Assembly (NCBI RefSeq): GCF_050157905.1
Contig: NZ_JBKIWZ010000001.1
Span: 3,658,001 to 3,722,000, forward strand
Direction: 5' to 3'
DNA: 64,000 nt
From: Pantoea sp050157905
GTDB taxonomy: Bacteria > Pseudomonadota > Gammaproteobacteria > Enterobacterales > Enterobacteriaceae
Both the position numbers and the translations under genes were made by a program. The notes under the pieces were generated by a model that saw only the letters and a program-made list of their open reading frames with translations, did no database searches and had not been told where the DNA came from. Of this stretch, positions 8,405 through 16,578 are shown one piece after another (positions within the stretch are counted from its first letter, which is position 1; each line of letters opens with the position of its first letter).

Positions 8405-8967
8405 ACTGATTGCCCTTTGGCATCCTCAAATTTGTTCTGCGCCATTAAGATCAGATCACACACTTCACGTACCGCGCCGCGTCCGCCGGCAATCCGCGTG
8501 ACATAGTGCGTGCGCGGCAGAAGAATCGGATGTGCATCCGCCACCGCCACGCTTAATCCGACTTTCGCCATTACCGGCCAGTCGATCAAATCGTCACCGA
8601 TATAGGCGACCTGGTCGTCGGAAAGAGACAGTTTATCCAGAAGTTCACGATAGGCCAAAAGCTTATCTGATTGTCCCTGATAAAGATGGCGGATGCCGAG
8701 CGTTTTGCAGCGATCTTCCATCAGTCGCGCATTGCGGCCGGTAATGATAGCCACTTCCACATCAGAGGTCAGCAGGCAGCGGATACCGTAGCCATCCCGC
8801 ACGTTGAATGCCTTGAGCTCTTCGCCATTGTTCCCCATGTAGATCACGCCATCGGACATCACGCCATCGACGTCGCAGATCAGCAGACGGATCCGGCTGG
8901 CGCGCGCCATAATGTCGACGCTGACCGGGCCGTAGCAGGTGTCGATCGGGGGAGTTGCCTGTTGCAT
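8401..8967 (-). CDS. kdsC: 3-deoxy-D-manno-octulosonate 8-phosphate phosphatase KdsC
   Basis: HAD-superfamily phosphatase that releases Kdo from Kdo-8-phosphate for the LPS inner core. 188 residues. The HAD motif I DVDGVMSDG (Asp32 and Asp34) is near the N-terminus, motif II is in AIITGRN, and motif III/IV in AYIGDDLIDWPVM. It lacks a cap domain, as expected for this tetrameric type. It follows kdsD by 13 bases and overlaps lptC by four. Confidence 0.97.
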   Translation of the reverse strand: MQQATPPIDTCYGPVSVDIMARASRIRLLICDVDGVMSDGVIYMGNNGEELKAFNVRDGYGIRCLLTSDVEVAIITGRNARLMEDRCKTLGIRHLYQGQSDKLLAYRELLDKLSLSDDQVAYIGDDLIDWPVMAKVGLSVAVADAHPILLPRTHYVTRIAGGRGAVREVCDLILMAQNKFEDAKGQSV

Positions 8968-8980
8968 TTTCTTTTCCTGT

Positions 8981-9964
8981 TCAGACTACGCCAGCGCGCA
9001 GCATGTCATGCATATGTACCACGCCCAGCAGATGGTCGTCATCGGCCACCAGAATCGAGGTAATGTTTTTCGTCTGCATCAGATTCAGGGCTTCAACCGC
9101 CAGCATATTCGGCCGGACGCGGATGCCGCCCCGCGTCATTACTTCGCCGATCGTGGCACGCTGAAAATCGATGCCCATGTCAAAGATGCGGCGCAGGTCA
9201 CCATCAGTAAAGATCCCCTCTATTTTCATCAGGTCGTCGACGATAACCGTCAATCCCAGATTCTTACGGGTGATCTCCAGCAGCGCATCACGCAGCGAGG
9301 CGTCACGGGTGACGTGTGGCAGTTCATCGCCGCTGTGCATGATATCCGCCACATGCAGCAGCAGCTTGCGGCCCAGCGCACCGCCGGGGTGGGAGAGGGC
9401 GAAATCCTCTGCTGTAAATCCCCGCGCTTCCAGCAGTGAAACCGCCAGCGCGTCACCCATGACCAGGGTCGCGGTGGTGCTGGTGGTCGGTGCCAGACCC
9501 AGCGGACAGGCTTCCTGCGGGACGTGAACGCACAGATGCACATCCGCTACCCGACCCATGGCGCTTTCCGGCCGTCCGGTTATGCAGATCAGCGCAATGT
9601 GCTGACGTTTCAACACCGGAATCAGCGCAAGGATCTCGTTTGATTCTCCGCTGTTGGAGATGGCGATCACCACGTCATTTCTGCTCACCATGCCCAGGTC
9701 GCCATGACTGGCTTCAGCCGGATGAACAAAGAAGGCGGGCGTACCGGTGCTGGCGAAAGTCGCCGCCATTTTTTTACCGATATGTCCGGACTTGCCCATG
9801 CCCATCACCACCACTTTACCCTGACAGCCATAAATCAGGGCGCAGGCGCGGGCGAAGTCGTCGTTGATATATTGATCGAGCTGTTCCAGTCCTTCACGCT
9901 CAATGCGGAGCACGGTCTTGCCCGCTTGCTGGAAATCAAAGGCAGTTGGTTGCTGATATGACAT
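8981..9964 (-). CDS. kdsD: D-arabinose 5-phosphate isomerase KdsD
   Basis: Converts ribulose 5-phosphate to arabinose 5-phosphate, the first step of Kdo synthesis. 327 residues. The N-terminal SIS sugar-isomerase domain (about 40-185) contains VVMGMGKSGHIGKKMAATFA and the conserved HPAEASHGDLGM stretch. Two CBS domains follow (about 205-327). It precedes kdsC, so two steps of the same short pathway sit side by side. Confidence 0.97.
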   Translation of the reverse strand: MSYQQPTAFDFQQAGKTVLRIEREGLEQLDQYINDDFARACALIYGCQGKVVVMGMGKSGHIGKKMAATFASTGTPAFFVHPAEASHGDLGMVSRNDVVIAISNSGESNEILALIPVLKRQHIALICITGRPESAMGRVADVHLCVHVPQEACPLGLAPTTSTTATLVMGDALAVSLLEARGFTAEDFALSHPGGALGRKLLLHVADIMHSGDELPHVTRDASLRDALLEITRKNLGLTVIVDDLMKIEGIFTDGDLRRIFDMGIDFQRATIGEVMTRGGIRVRPNMLAVEALNLMQTKNITSILVADDDHLLGVVHMHDMLRAGVV

Positions 9965-9980
9965 AGTGCGTCTGTCCTTG

Positions 9981-10961
9981 TTAACCGTTCATGAATGCCG
10001 GCTGTATCCACAGCAGCATTACCCAGACGAAGAAACCACAGAGTAAAATCAGGCCCGCCGTACGGCCAACACGTCGGCGACGAAGCAGGCAGAGCAGGGC
10101 AAACAGCACGCTGACGCCCAGCATGACCCAGTAATCACGGGCAAAGGCATGATAATCGACGCTGCCCGGATGAATCAGTGCCGGAAGTCCCAGCACGATG
10201 GCAATATTATAAATGTTGGCACCAATCAGATTGCCAATCGCAATATCATCTTCGCCTTTCAGCGCGCCAGCAAGTACCGTTGCCAGCTCAGGCAGGCTGG
10301 TGCCTACAGCAATCAGCGTCAGGCCCATCACCAGCTCGCTGACGCCAAAATAGTCGGCAAAGGCGGTGGCATTGTCGATCACCATGCGTGTCGACATGGG
10401 CAGAATAATCAGCGCGACGGCCAGCCAGAGAAAGGCCACGGTGTTTCCGCTTTCTTCACGCGGCAGTTCAGCCAGCTGCTCGCGTGTCAGGGTGTCGTTG
10501 TTATCCTGTTCCGCTTTACGCGCGATGCGAATGACCACCATCAGATAAATAGCGGCTATCGTAATCAGGCCAATTCCATCAAGTCGGCTAAGCTGATTGT
10601 CAAACAGCATACAACCGCTGAGCAGCGTAACCAGTAACATCAATGGCAGCTCACGGCGTATCAGATTGGAATGAACAGTCAGCGGATGTATTAGCGCAGC
10701 GGCACCCAGAATCAGTAGAATGTTGGTAATGTTCGAGCCAAGCGCGGTGCCGACGGCCAGATCCATCTGGCCATGCTGCGCCGCAGAAAAAGAGAGGATC
10801 ATTTCTGGCAGCGAGGTGCCAATGCTGACAACGGTCATGCCGATAATTAATGGCGGAATGCCCAGTGAACGACACAATATAGAGGCGCTAAACACCAGAC
10901 GATCGGCACCATAAGCCAGTAAAAGCAAACCGATAATCAGCAGTGCAGAAGCTACAAACAT
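9981..10961 (-). CDS. yrbG: Calcium/sodium antiporter family protein YrbG
   Basis: Inner-membrane cation exchanger of the Ca2+:cation antiporter superfamily; the physiological substrate in enterobacteria is not settled. 326 residues with about ten membrane helices. The two alpha-repeats each carry GTSLPE (MTVVSIGTSLPEM and LIAVGTSLPEL) plus the G-(S/A)N elements GTALGSNITNI and GNLIGANIYNI. I chose the ATG at 10961 because AAGGA stands seven bases before it and it aligns with E. coli YrbG; the frame stays open upstream but covers a hairpin. It is divergent from mlaF and first in the kds-lpt direction. Confidence 0.93.
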   Translation of the reverse strand: MFVASALLIIGLLLLAYGADRLVFSASILCRSLGIPPLIIGMTVVSIGTSLPEMILSFSAAQHGQMDLAVGTALGSNITNILLILGAAALIHPLTVHSNLIRRELPLMLLVTLLSGCMLFDNQLSRLDGIGLITIAAIYLMVVIRIARKAEQDNNDTLTREQLAELPREESGNTVAFLWLAVALIILPMSTRMVIDNATAFADYFGVSELVMGLTLIAVGTSLPELATVLAGALKGEDDIAIGNLIGANIYNIAIVLGLPALIHPGSVDYHAFARDYWVMLGVSVLFALLCLLRRRRVGRTAGLILLCGFFVWVMLLWIQPAFMNG

Positions 10962-10976
10962 GAAGAATCCTTGCAT

Positions 10977-11013
10977 AAAAAACCGGGCCGGCAATGCTTT
11001 TCCCGACCGGTTT
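10977..11013 (-). terminator. Hairpin with T-run in the yrbG leader
   Basis: On the minus strand AAACCGG and CCGGTTT pair around about 20 bases that include a second small GC pairing, and the right arm runs into six T. It ends about 16 bases before the yrbG start codon. No minus-strand gene lies upstream, so if real it acts within the yrbG 5' leader. Confidence 0.4.
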
Positions 11014-11188
11014 AACGTTCTGTTTGGCGAGACAGGCGCTGATTTTGACCGTCTGAGCGGCAAAAGTAAATTTAATGACCATTTTCGGCAAATCTTAGCG
11101 GTAAGTTTCTGTAAAGCTATCGTGAATCACGACCGGACAGGCTACCATCGTATCCCATGTTTACGCCCGATCCTGACAAGAGGTGACA

Positions 11189-12004
11189 ATGATCCAGCAG
11201 CAAACGAATCTGGTTGAGGTTCGTGGCGTGAGTTTTTCGCGCGGAGATCGCACAATCTTCGATGACATTTCGCTGACCGTGCCGAAAGGCAAAGTGACGG
11301 CGATAATGGGCCCCTCGGGGATAGGAAAAACCACTCTGCTACGCTTGATTGGGGGACAGCTTCAGCCGACCCGGGGTGAAATTCTGTTTCGTGGCGAAAA
11401 CATTCCGTCATTATCCCGCGCTAAATTGTATGAAGCACGTAAAAAAATGAGCATGCTGTTCCAGTCCGGCGCACTCTTCACTGACTTAACGGTCTATGAA
11501 AATGTGGCCTGGCCACTGCGTGAGCATACACAGCTGCCTGCGCCGCTGCTGCATAGCACCGTGCTGATGAAGCTGGAGGCGGTGGGTCTGCGTGGCGCCG
11601 CGCAGCTGAAACCCGCTGAGCTGTCGGGCGGCATGGCGCGTCGTGTGGCTCTGGCGCGTGCTATCGCGCTTGAACCGGAACTGATCATGTTCGACGAGCC
11701 GTTTGTGGGTCAGGATCCCATCACCATGGGGGTACTGGTGAAGCTCATCGACGAACTGAACCATGCGCTGGGGCTGACCTGCATTGTGGTTTCGCACGAC
11801 GTACCGGAAGTACTGAGTATTGCGGACTACGCCTATATCGTGGCCGGACAAAAAATTATTGCACAGGGCACCACGCCCGGACTGCGAGAGAATAACGACC
11901 CGCGTGTTCGCCAGTTTATTGATGGTGATGCGGATGGTCCGGTTCCCTTCCGTTTTCCTGCTGGCGACTATCTCGCAGATTTAACCGGCTCAGGGAGTAA
12001 TTAA
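11189..12004 (+). CDS. mlaF: Phospholipid ABC transporter ATP-binding protein MlaF
   Basis: Cytoplasmic ATPase of the MlaFEDB complex that keeps the outer membrane lipid asymmetric by moving phospholipids between the membranes. 271 residues. Walker A GPSGIGKTT at 41-49, signature LSGGMARR, Walker B LIMFDEPFVGQDP and H-loop VVSHDVPE. A GTG two codons upstream (11183) is also in frame, but AAGAGG stands five bases before the ATG at 11189. First gene of mlaFEDCB; mlaE follows four bases after the stop. Confidence 0.97.
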   Translation: MIQQQTNLVEVRGVSFSRGDRTIFDDISLTVPKGKVTAIMGPSGIGKTTLLRLIGGQLQPTRGEILFRGENIPSLSRAKLYEARKKMSMLFQSGALFTDLTVYENVAWPLREHTQLPAPLLHSTVLMKLEAVGLRGAAQLKPAELSGGMARRVALARAIALEPELIMFDEPFVGQDPITMGVLVKLIDELNHALGLTCIVVSHDVPEVLSIADYAYIVAGQKIIAQGTTPGLRENNDPRVRQFIDGDADGPVPFRFPAGDYLADLTGSGSN

Positions 12005-12008
12005 TCAG

Positions 12009-12791
12009 ATGGTCTTGAAGGCGCTGGCGTCGTTTGGTCGTCAGGGAATTGAAACGTGTGCCAGTTTTGGACGCGCGGGCTTAATGCTGTTTCATGCGCT
12101 GGTGGGAAAACCGGCGTTCCGCAAACATGCGCCGCTGCTGGTTAAACAGCTTTATAGCGTGGGCGTGTTGTCGTTACTGATTATTGTCGTGTCGGGCCTG
12201 TTTATTGGCATGGTGCTGGGCCTGCAGGGGTATCTGGTACTGACCACTTACGGGGCTGAAACCAGTCTGGGTATGCTGGTGGCGCTGTCGCTGCTGCGTG
12301 AACTGGGGCCGGTGGTAACTGCGCTGCTGTTTGCCGGACGGGCGGGATCGGCACTGACCGCCGAAATCGGCCTGATGAAAGCCACTGAACAGCTCTCCAG
12401 TATGGAAATGATGGCAGTGGATCCGCTACGCCGCGTGGTTTCGCCACGTTTCTGGGCGGGATTTATCAGCATGCCGCTGCTGGCACTGATCTTTACCGCC
12501 GTCGGCATCGCGGGTGGCGCGCTGGTTGGCGTGAGCTGGAAGGGGATTGATCCTGGCTTCTTCTGGTCAGCCATGCAGAACGCGGTCGATTTTCGGGCTG
12601 ATGTGGTTAACTGCATTATTAAAAGCGCCGTATTTGCCGTCACGGTGACCTGGATTGCTCTCTTTAATGGCTATGACGCGATTCCCACTTCTGAAGGGAT
12701 CAGTCGCGCGACGACGCGTACCGTAGTACATGCTTCACTGGCGGTGCTCGGGTTGGATTTTGTGCTGACAGCACTGATGTTTGGGAATTGA
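12009..12791 (+). CDS. mlaE: Phospholipid ABC transporter permease MlaE
   Basis: Inner-membrane permease of the Mla system. 260 residues, with an amphipathic N-terminal interface helix and about five membrane helices. The conserved MlaE stretch SLLRELGPVVTALLFAGRAG and the cytoplasmic coupling segment EIGLMKATEQLSSMEMMAVD are intact. The protein is nearly identical in plan to E. coli MlaE through the C-terminal FVLTALMFGN. mlaD starts four bases after the stop. Confidence 0.97.
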   Translation: MVLKALASFGRQGIETCASFGRAGLMLFHALVGKPAFRKHAPLLVKQLYSVGVLSLLIIVVSGLFIGMVLGLQGYLVLTTYGAETSLGMLVALSLLRELGPVVTALLFAGRAGSALTAEIGLMKATEQLSSMEMMAVDPLRRVVSPRFWAGFISMPLLALIFTAVGIAGGALVGVSWKGIDPGFFWSAMQNAVDFRADVVNCIIKSAVFAVTVTWIALFNGYDAIPTSEGISRATTRTVVHASLAVLGLDFVLTALMFGN

Positions 12792-12795
12792 TGCA

Positions 12796-13341
12796 ATGCA
12801 AAGCAAAAAAAGCGAAATCTGGGTTGGCATTTTTATGATCATGGCGTTGCTCGCCGCACTCTTTCTCTGTCTTCGCGTCGCCGATCTCAAATCGATGGGC
12901 ACCGAGCCGACGTGGAAACTCTACGCCACCTTCGACAATATCGGCGGTCTGAAAATCAGTTCGCCGGTTAAAATCGGTGGCGTCGTCATTGGCCGGGTGA
13001 CGGACATCGAACTCGAGCCGAAAACGCTGCTGCCACGGGTGACGATGGATATCAGCGATCGCTATGCTGATAAGATTTCGGATACCAGTTCGCTGGCGAT
13101 CCGCACGCAGGGCCTGCTGGGTGAGCAGTTCCTGTCACTTAACTTAGGATTTGACGATCCTGAACTGGGTTCAGCGATGCTGAAAGATGGCGATACGCTG
13201 CGCGATACGAAATCAGCCATGGTGCTTGAAGATCTGATCGGCCAGTTCCTTTATAAAAGCGGCGACAGCAAGCAGAACAGCGACAACAAGGATGCGCAGG
13301 ACGGCAGCAGTGCTGCGCCTGCGGCACCGGCTCAACCTTAA
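12796..13341 (+). CDS. mlaD: Phospholipid-binding MCE protein MlaD
   Basis: Forms the periplasmic hexameric ring of the MlaFEDB complex through which phospholipid passes. 181 residues. One N-terminal membrane helix (about residues 7-27), one MCE domain (about 38-118, with FDNIGGLKISSPVKIGGVVI and GLLGEQFLSLN), then an Ala/Asp/Pro-rich tail. The ATG at 12796 aligns with the E. coli start; an in-frame TTG at 12781 lies inside mlaE and is less likely. Confidence 0.96.
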   Translation: MQSKKSEIWVGIFMIMALLAALFLCLRVADLKSMGTEPTWKLYATFDNIGGLKISSPVKIGGVVIGRVTDIELEPKTLLPRVTMDISDRYADKISDTSSLAIRTQGLLGEQFLSLNLGFDDPELGSAMLKDGDTLRDTKSAMVLEDLIGQFLYKSGDSKQNSDNKDAQDGSSAAPAAPAQP

Positions 13342-13356
13342 AGAAGAGGGTATACC

Positions 13357-13992
13357 ATGTTTAAACGTTTACTGATGATTGCCATGCTGGCCGTGACCGT
13401 GCCGCTGACAGCAACGGCCGCCGATCAGAGCAATCCTTACAAACTGATGAATCAGGCGGCGGAGAAAACTTTTACCCGTCTGAAAAATGAGCAGCCAAAA
13501 ATTAAGCAGAATCCTAACTATCTGCGTGAGATTGTGCGTCAGGAACTGCTGCCCTATGTACAGATCAAATATGCCGGTGCGTTAGTGCTGGGCCGCTACT
13601 ATCGCGATTCAACACCTGCTCAGCGTGAAGCCTACTTCAGCGCCTTCGCTGACTATCTGGCGCAGGCTTATGGTCAGGCCCTGGCGCTTTACAATGGGCA
13701 GAGCTATCAGGTGCAGCCTGAACAGCCGTTGGGCGATGCCAACATTGTTGCCATTCGTGTTTCTATTATTGATCCTAATGGCCGTCCGCCGGTTCGTCTC
13801 GACTTCCAGTGGCGTAAAAATAGCCAGAGCGGTAACTGGCAGGCTTATGACATGATCGCTGAAGGTGTCAGCATGATTACGACCAAGCAGAATGAGTGGA
13901 GCGACCTATTACGCACCAAAGGTATCGATGGCCTGACAGCGCAGCTGAAATCCTCAGCCGCTCAGCCCATCACGCTGGATAAACAACAATAA
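13357..13992 (+). CDS. mlaC: Periplasmic phospholipid carrier MlaC
   Basis: Soluble periplasmic shuttle that carries phospholipid between the outer-membrane MlaA-porin complex and MlaFEDB. 211 residues. Signal peptide of about 21 residues ending in TATA, then the Tol_Tol_Ttg2 domain with the typical YFSAFADYLAQAYGQALALY segment. gaagaggg stands in front of the ATG. The stop codon shares a base with the mlaB start (TAATG), so the two are translationally coupled. Confidence 0.96.
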   Translation: MFKRLLMIAMLAVTVPLTATAADQSNPYKLMNQAAEKTFTRLKNEQPKIKQNPNYLREIVRQELLPYVQIKYAGALVLGRYYRDSTPAQREAYFSAFADYLAQAYGQALALYNGQSYQVQPEQPLGDANIVAIRVSIIDPNGRPPVRLDFQWRKNSQSGNWQAYDMIAEGVSMITTKQNEWSDLLRTKGIDGLTAQLKSSAAQPITLDKQQ

Positions 13993-14297
13993 TGCATGAA
14001 TCGTTACGCTGGGAGCGGCAAGCCAGCACGCTACTGCTGAAAGGCGAACTGGATCGCGATACGCTGATGAGTCTCTGGCAGCAACGTGAGACGGTTATCC
14101 GGGATGTCGACACCATCGATGTCGCGGCGCTGGAGCGTGTTGACTCTTCCGGGCTTGCTCTGCTGGTGCACCTGCGGGAAATTGCGCGTGCACAGGGGAA
14201 TACCCCACGCTTTACAGGCATCAGCAACAAACTGCAGTCGCTGATTACGCTTTACAATCTGCAACAGATTATTGTTTCTGCGGATAAAAGCGCCTGA
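13992..14297 (+). CDS. mlaB: Mla complex STAS-domain protein MlaB
   Basis: Small cytoplasmic STAS protein that binds MlaF and is needed for assembly and activity of the transporter. 101 residues, with the STAS core LKGELDRDTL, DVAALERVDSSGLALLVHL and a C-terminal helix. It starts within the mlaC stop (TAATG). It ends the mlaFEDCB operon; a strong terminator follows 18 bases downstream. Confidence 0.95.
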   Translation: MHESLRWERQASTLLLKGELDRDTLMSLWQQRETVIRDVDTIDVAALERVDSSGLALLVHLREIARAQGNTPRFTGISNKLQSLITLYNLQQIIVSADKSA

Positions 14298-14314
14298 TTT
14301 CTTTCTGTTACGCT

Positions 14315-14342
14315 AAGCCCCTGTTTTTGACAGGGGCTTTTG
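14315..14342 (+). terminator. Rho-independent terminator of mlaFEDCB
   Basis: AAGCCCCTG (14315-14323) pairs with CAGGGGCTT (14331-14339) around a T-rich loop and is followed by more T. Good stem and position just after mlaB. Confidence 0.85.
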
Positions 14343-14410
14343 CGTATTTAAGAGTCAGCCGCTTTCCTCTACTATGTCAGCCTTATTATTATTAAGCGAA
14401 GTTAAGACCA

Positions 14411-14668
14411 ATGGAAAACAGTGAAATTCAGGCCGTGCTGATGGCAGCACTGCCTTTGGACGAAGTGCATGTCATGAGCAATGACGGCAGCCACTTTCAG
14501 GTTATCGCCGTTGGCGAACTGTTTGGTGAGCTGAGCCGTGTGAAAAAGCAGCAGGCTGTCTATGCGCCGCTGATGGAGTTCATTGCAGACAACCGCATGC
14601 ATGCTGTCTCTATCAAAACCTACACTCCCGCTGAATGGGCGCGTGACCGTAAACTCAACGGTTTCTGA
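14411..14668 (+). CDS. ibaG: BolA-family acid stress protein IbaG
   Basis: Small cytoplasmic BolA-like protein that with monothiol glutaredoxin takes part in iron-sulfur handling and acid stress. 85 residues in a compact BolA fold: MSNDGSHFQVIAVGELF and the helix PLMEFIADNRMHAVSIKTYT near the C-terminus. It lies between the mla terminator and murA, the E. coli order, and is probably cotranscribed with murA (67 bases apart). Confidence 0.95.
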   Translation: MENSEIQAVLMAALPLDEVHVMSNDGSHFQVIAVGELFGELSRVKKQQAVYAPLMEFIADNRMHAVSIKTYTPAEWARDRKLNGF

Positions 14669-14734
14669 TCCCCGGCGTGGTGAACTCGCCGTGAGCGAGT
14701 CCAATTTTTAGCTAGTTAATTGAGAGCCGTGTTA

Positions 14735-15994
14735 ATGGACAAATTTCGTGTGCAAGGCCCCACCCGCTTAAGTGGTGAAGTGACCATTTCCGGGGCGAAG
14801 AACGCCGCGCTGCCTATTCTGTTTGCGGCCCTGCTGGCCGAAGAGCCGGTAGAGATACAGAATGTGCCAAAACTGCGTGATATCGATACCACGATGAAGC
14901 TGCTGAGCCAGCTGGGTGCGAAGGTGGAACGCAACGGTTCAGTGCACGTTGATGCCAGCGCAGTAGACGTTTTCTGTGCGCCTTACGACCTGGTTAAAAC
15001 AATGCGTGCTTCTATCTGGGCGCTGGGGCCGCTGGTGGCACGTTTTGGTCAGGGTCAGGTTTCCCTGCCGGGTGGCTGCGCTATCGGCGCGCGTCCGGTT
15101 GACCTGCACATTACCGGTCTTGAACAACTGGGTGCAGAGATCAAACTGGAAGAGGGTTACGTTAAAGCCTCTGTCAATGGTCGTCTGAAAGGCGCGCTGA
15201 TTGTCATGGATAAAATCAGTGTGGGTGCAACTGTCACAATTATGAGTGCGGCAACACTGGCAACCGGCACGACGGTTATTGAGAACGCAGCGCGCGAGCC
15301 AGAAATTGTCGATACCGCGAACTTCCTGAATACCCTGGGTGCTAAAATCAGCGGTGCAGGCAGCGACAAAATCACTATTGAAGGCGTAGATCGTCTGGGT
15401 GGCGGTGTCTATCGCGTACTGCCCGACCGTATCGAAACCGGCACCTTCCTGATTGCGGCGGCCATCTCGGGTGGCAAAGTAATGTGTCGCAACACCCAGC
15501 CTGATACGCTGGATGCGGTACTGGCTAAGCTGCGTGATGCAGGTGCCGACATTGAAACCGGTGAAGACTGGATCAGCCTGGATATGCACGGTAAGCGGCC
15601 AAAAGCGGTCAACGTGCGTACTGCTCCGCACCCGGGGTTCCCGACCGATATGCAGGCGCAGTTCACGCTGCTGAACATGGTGGCGGAAGGCACAGGCGTG
15701 ATTACCGAAACCATCTTCGAAAACCGTTTCATGCATATTCCGGAACTGATTCGTATGGGCGGTCATGCTGAGATCGAAAGCAACACGGCTATCTGTCATG
15801 GCGTTGAAACCCTTTCGGGCGCGCAGGTGATGGCGACCGATCTGCGTGCGTCAGCCAGCCTGGTTCTGGCAGGCTGTATTGCAGAAGGCACGACGTTCGT
15901 TGACCGAATTTATCATATCGATCGTGGCTATGAGCACATCGAAGATAAACTGAAAGCGATGGGCGCGAACATTGAGCGTGTCAGCGAAGAGTAA
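14735..15994 (+). CDS. murA: UDP-N-acetylglucosamine 1-carboxyvinyltransferase MurA
   Basis: First committed step of peptidoglycan synthesis: transfers enolpyruvate from PEP to UDP-GlcNAc in the cytoplasm. 419 residues, as in E. coli. Lys22 and the catalytic Cys115 (LPGGCAIGARP, target of fosfomycin) are in place, and the C-terminal YHIDRGYEHIEDKL is conserved. The frame is open from 14720, but the ATG at 14735 aligns with MDKFRVQGP of the family. A terminator follows. Confidence 0.98.
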   Translation: MDKFRVQGPTRLSGEVTISGAKNAALPILFAALLAEEPVEIQNVPKLRDIDTTMKLLSQLGAKVERNGSVHVDASAVDVFCAPYDLVKTMRASIWALGPLVARFGQGQVSLPGGCAIGARPVDLHITGLEQLGAEIKLEEGYVKASVNGRLKGALIVMDKISVGATVTIMSAATLATGTTVIENAAREPEIVDTANFLNTLGAKISGAGSDKITIEGVDRLGGGVYRVLPDRIETGTFLIAAAISGGKVMCRNTQPDTLDAVLAKLRDAGADIETGEDWISLDMHGKRPKAVNVRTAPHPGFPTDMQAQFTLLNMVAEGTGVITETIFENRFMHIPELIRMGGHAEIESNTAICHGVETLSGAQVMATDLRASASLVLAGCIAEGTTFVDRIYHIDRGYEHIEDKLKAMGANIERVSEE

Positions 15995-16013
15995 TCCCGC
16001 CGGAACGCCAATA

Positions 16014-16038
16014 GCCAGCCCCCGGGGCTGGTTTTTTT
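16014..16038 (+). terminator. Rho-independent terminator of murA
   Basis: CCAGCC (16015-16020) and GGCTGG (16026-16031) form the stem base with further C:G pairs inside, followed by seven T. It stands between the convergent murA and sfsB. Confidence 0.9.
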
Positions 16039-16060
16039 CGTCTGGAGAGCGTGCGTGATC

Positions 16061-16345
16061 TCAGGCTTTACCGGAATGATCGGCTGGTGCACGGATACGG
16101 GTTTTACGCTCCAGCAGGCAGTGGGTTTCAGGATCAAAATAGCGACTGGGCCAGATTTCACAGGGATGAACCTTGAGTGCATCCGCGATCAACCATTCTC
16201 CTTTAGGCCATGGACGGGTCAGTGCGTTGGCCAGCGTAGACGAACTCAGACCAGCCGCACGCGAAAGCGCCGCCAGCGTCATACCGCGCTTATGCAGGGC
16301 AGCGATAATGTCAGCTGTGTGCCAGTCTTCCCTCTTTTCATGCAT
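16061..16345 (-). CDS. sfsB: Ner-like DNA-binding regulator SfsB (Nlp)
   Basis: Small helix-turn-helix regulator of the Mu Ner family; in E. coli it stimulates maltose genes when overproduced, and its natural role is unclear. 94 residues from the ATG at 16345. The body DWHTADIIAALHKRGMTLAA, GLSSSTLANALTRPWPKGE and IWPSRYFDPETH is close to E. coli SfsB. The start was chosen because GGAG stands eight bases before it; an in-frame ATG at 16378 is less well placed. It lies between murA and ispB as in E. coli. Confidence 0.92.
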   Translation of the reverse strand: MHEKREDWHTADIIAALHKRGMTLAALSRAAGLSSSTLANALTRPWPKGEWLIADALKVHPCEIWPSRYFDPETHCLLERKTRIRAPADHSGKA

Positions 16346-16552
16346 AACCTGTTCTCCTTTTCCTTGTTGTTGCACCATCCAGCAAAACGCCGGGTTCCCT
16401 TTTTTATTACCTGAAAAGGTGACTTTTTATAGCAAATAGTTTCCGGTAATTTCCAGTAAAATTTGTCTCTGATGTCCGCTCCGTGTGACAGAACGCAAAA
16501 GCGATGCAACCGCACGGCGGTAACAAAAAGAAGTGAGAGGAAGAATGTAAGA

Positions 16553-16572
16553 ACGGAGCCGGGTGGCTCCGT
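16553..16572 (-). terminator. Terminator hairpin after ispB
   Basis: On the minus strand ACGGAGCC and GGCTCCGT form a perfect 8-bp stem with a 4-base loop, followed by the T-rich TCTTACATTCTT. It begins six bases after the ispB stop. Confidence 0.7.
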
Positions 16573-16578
16573 GAGGGA

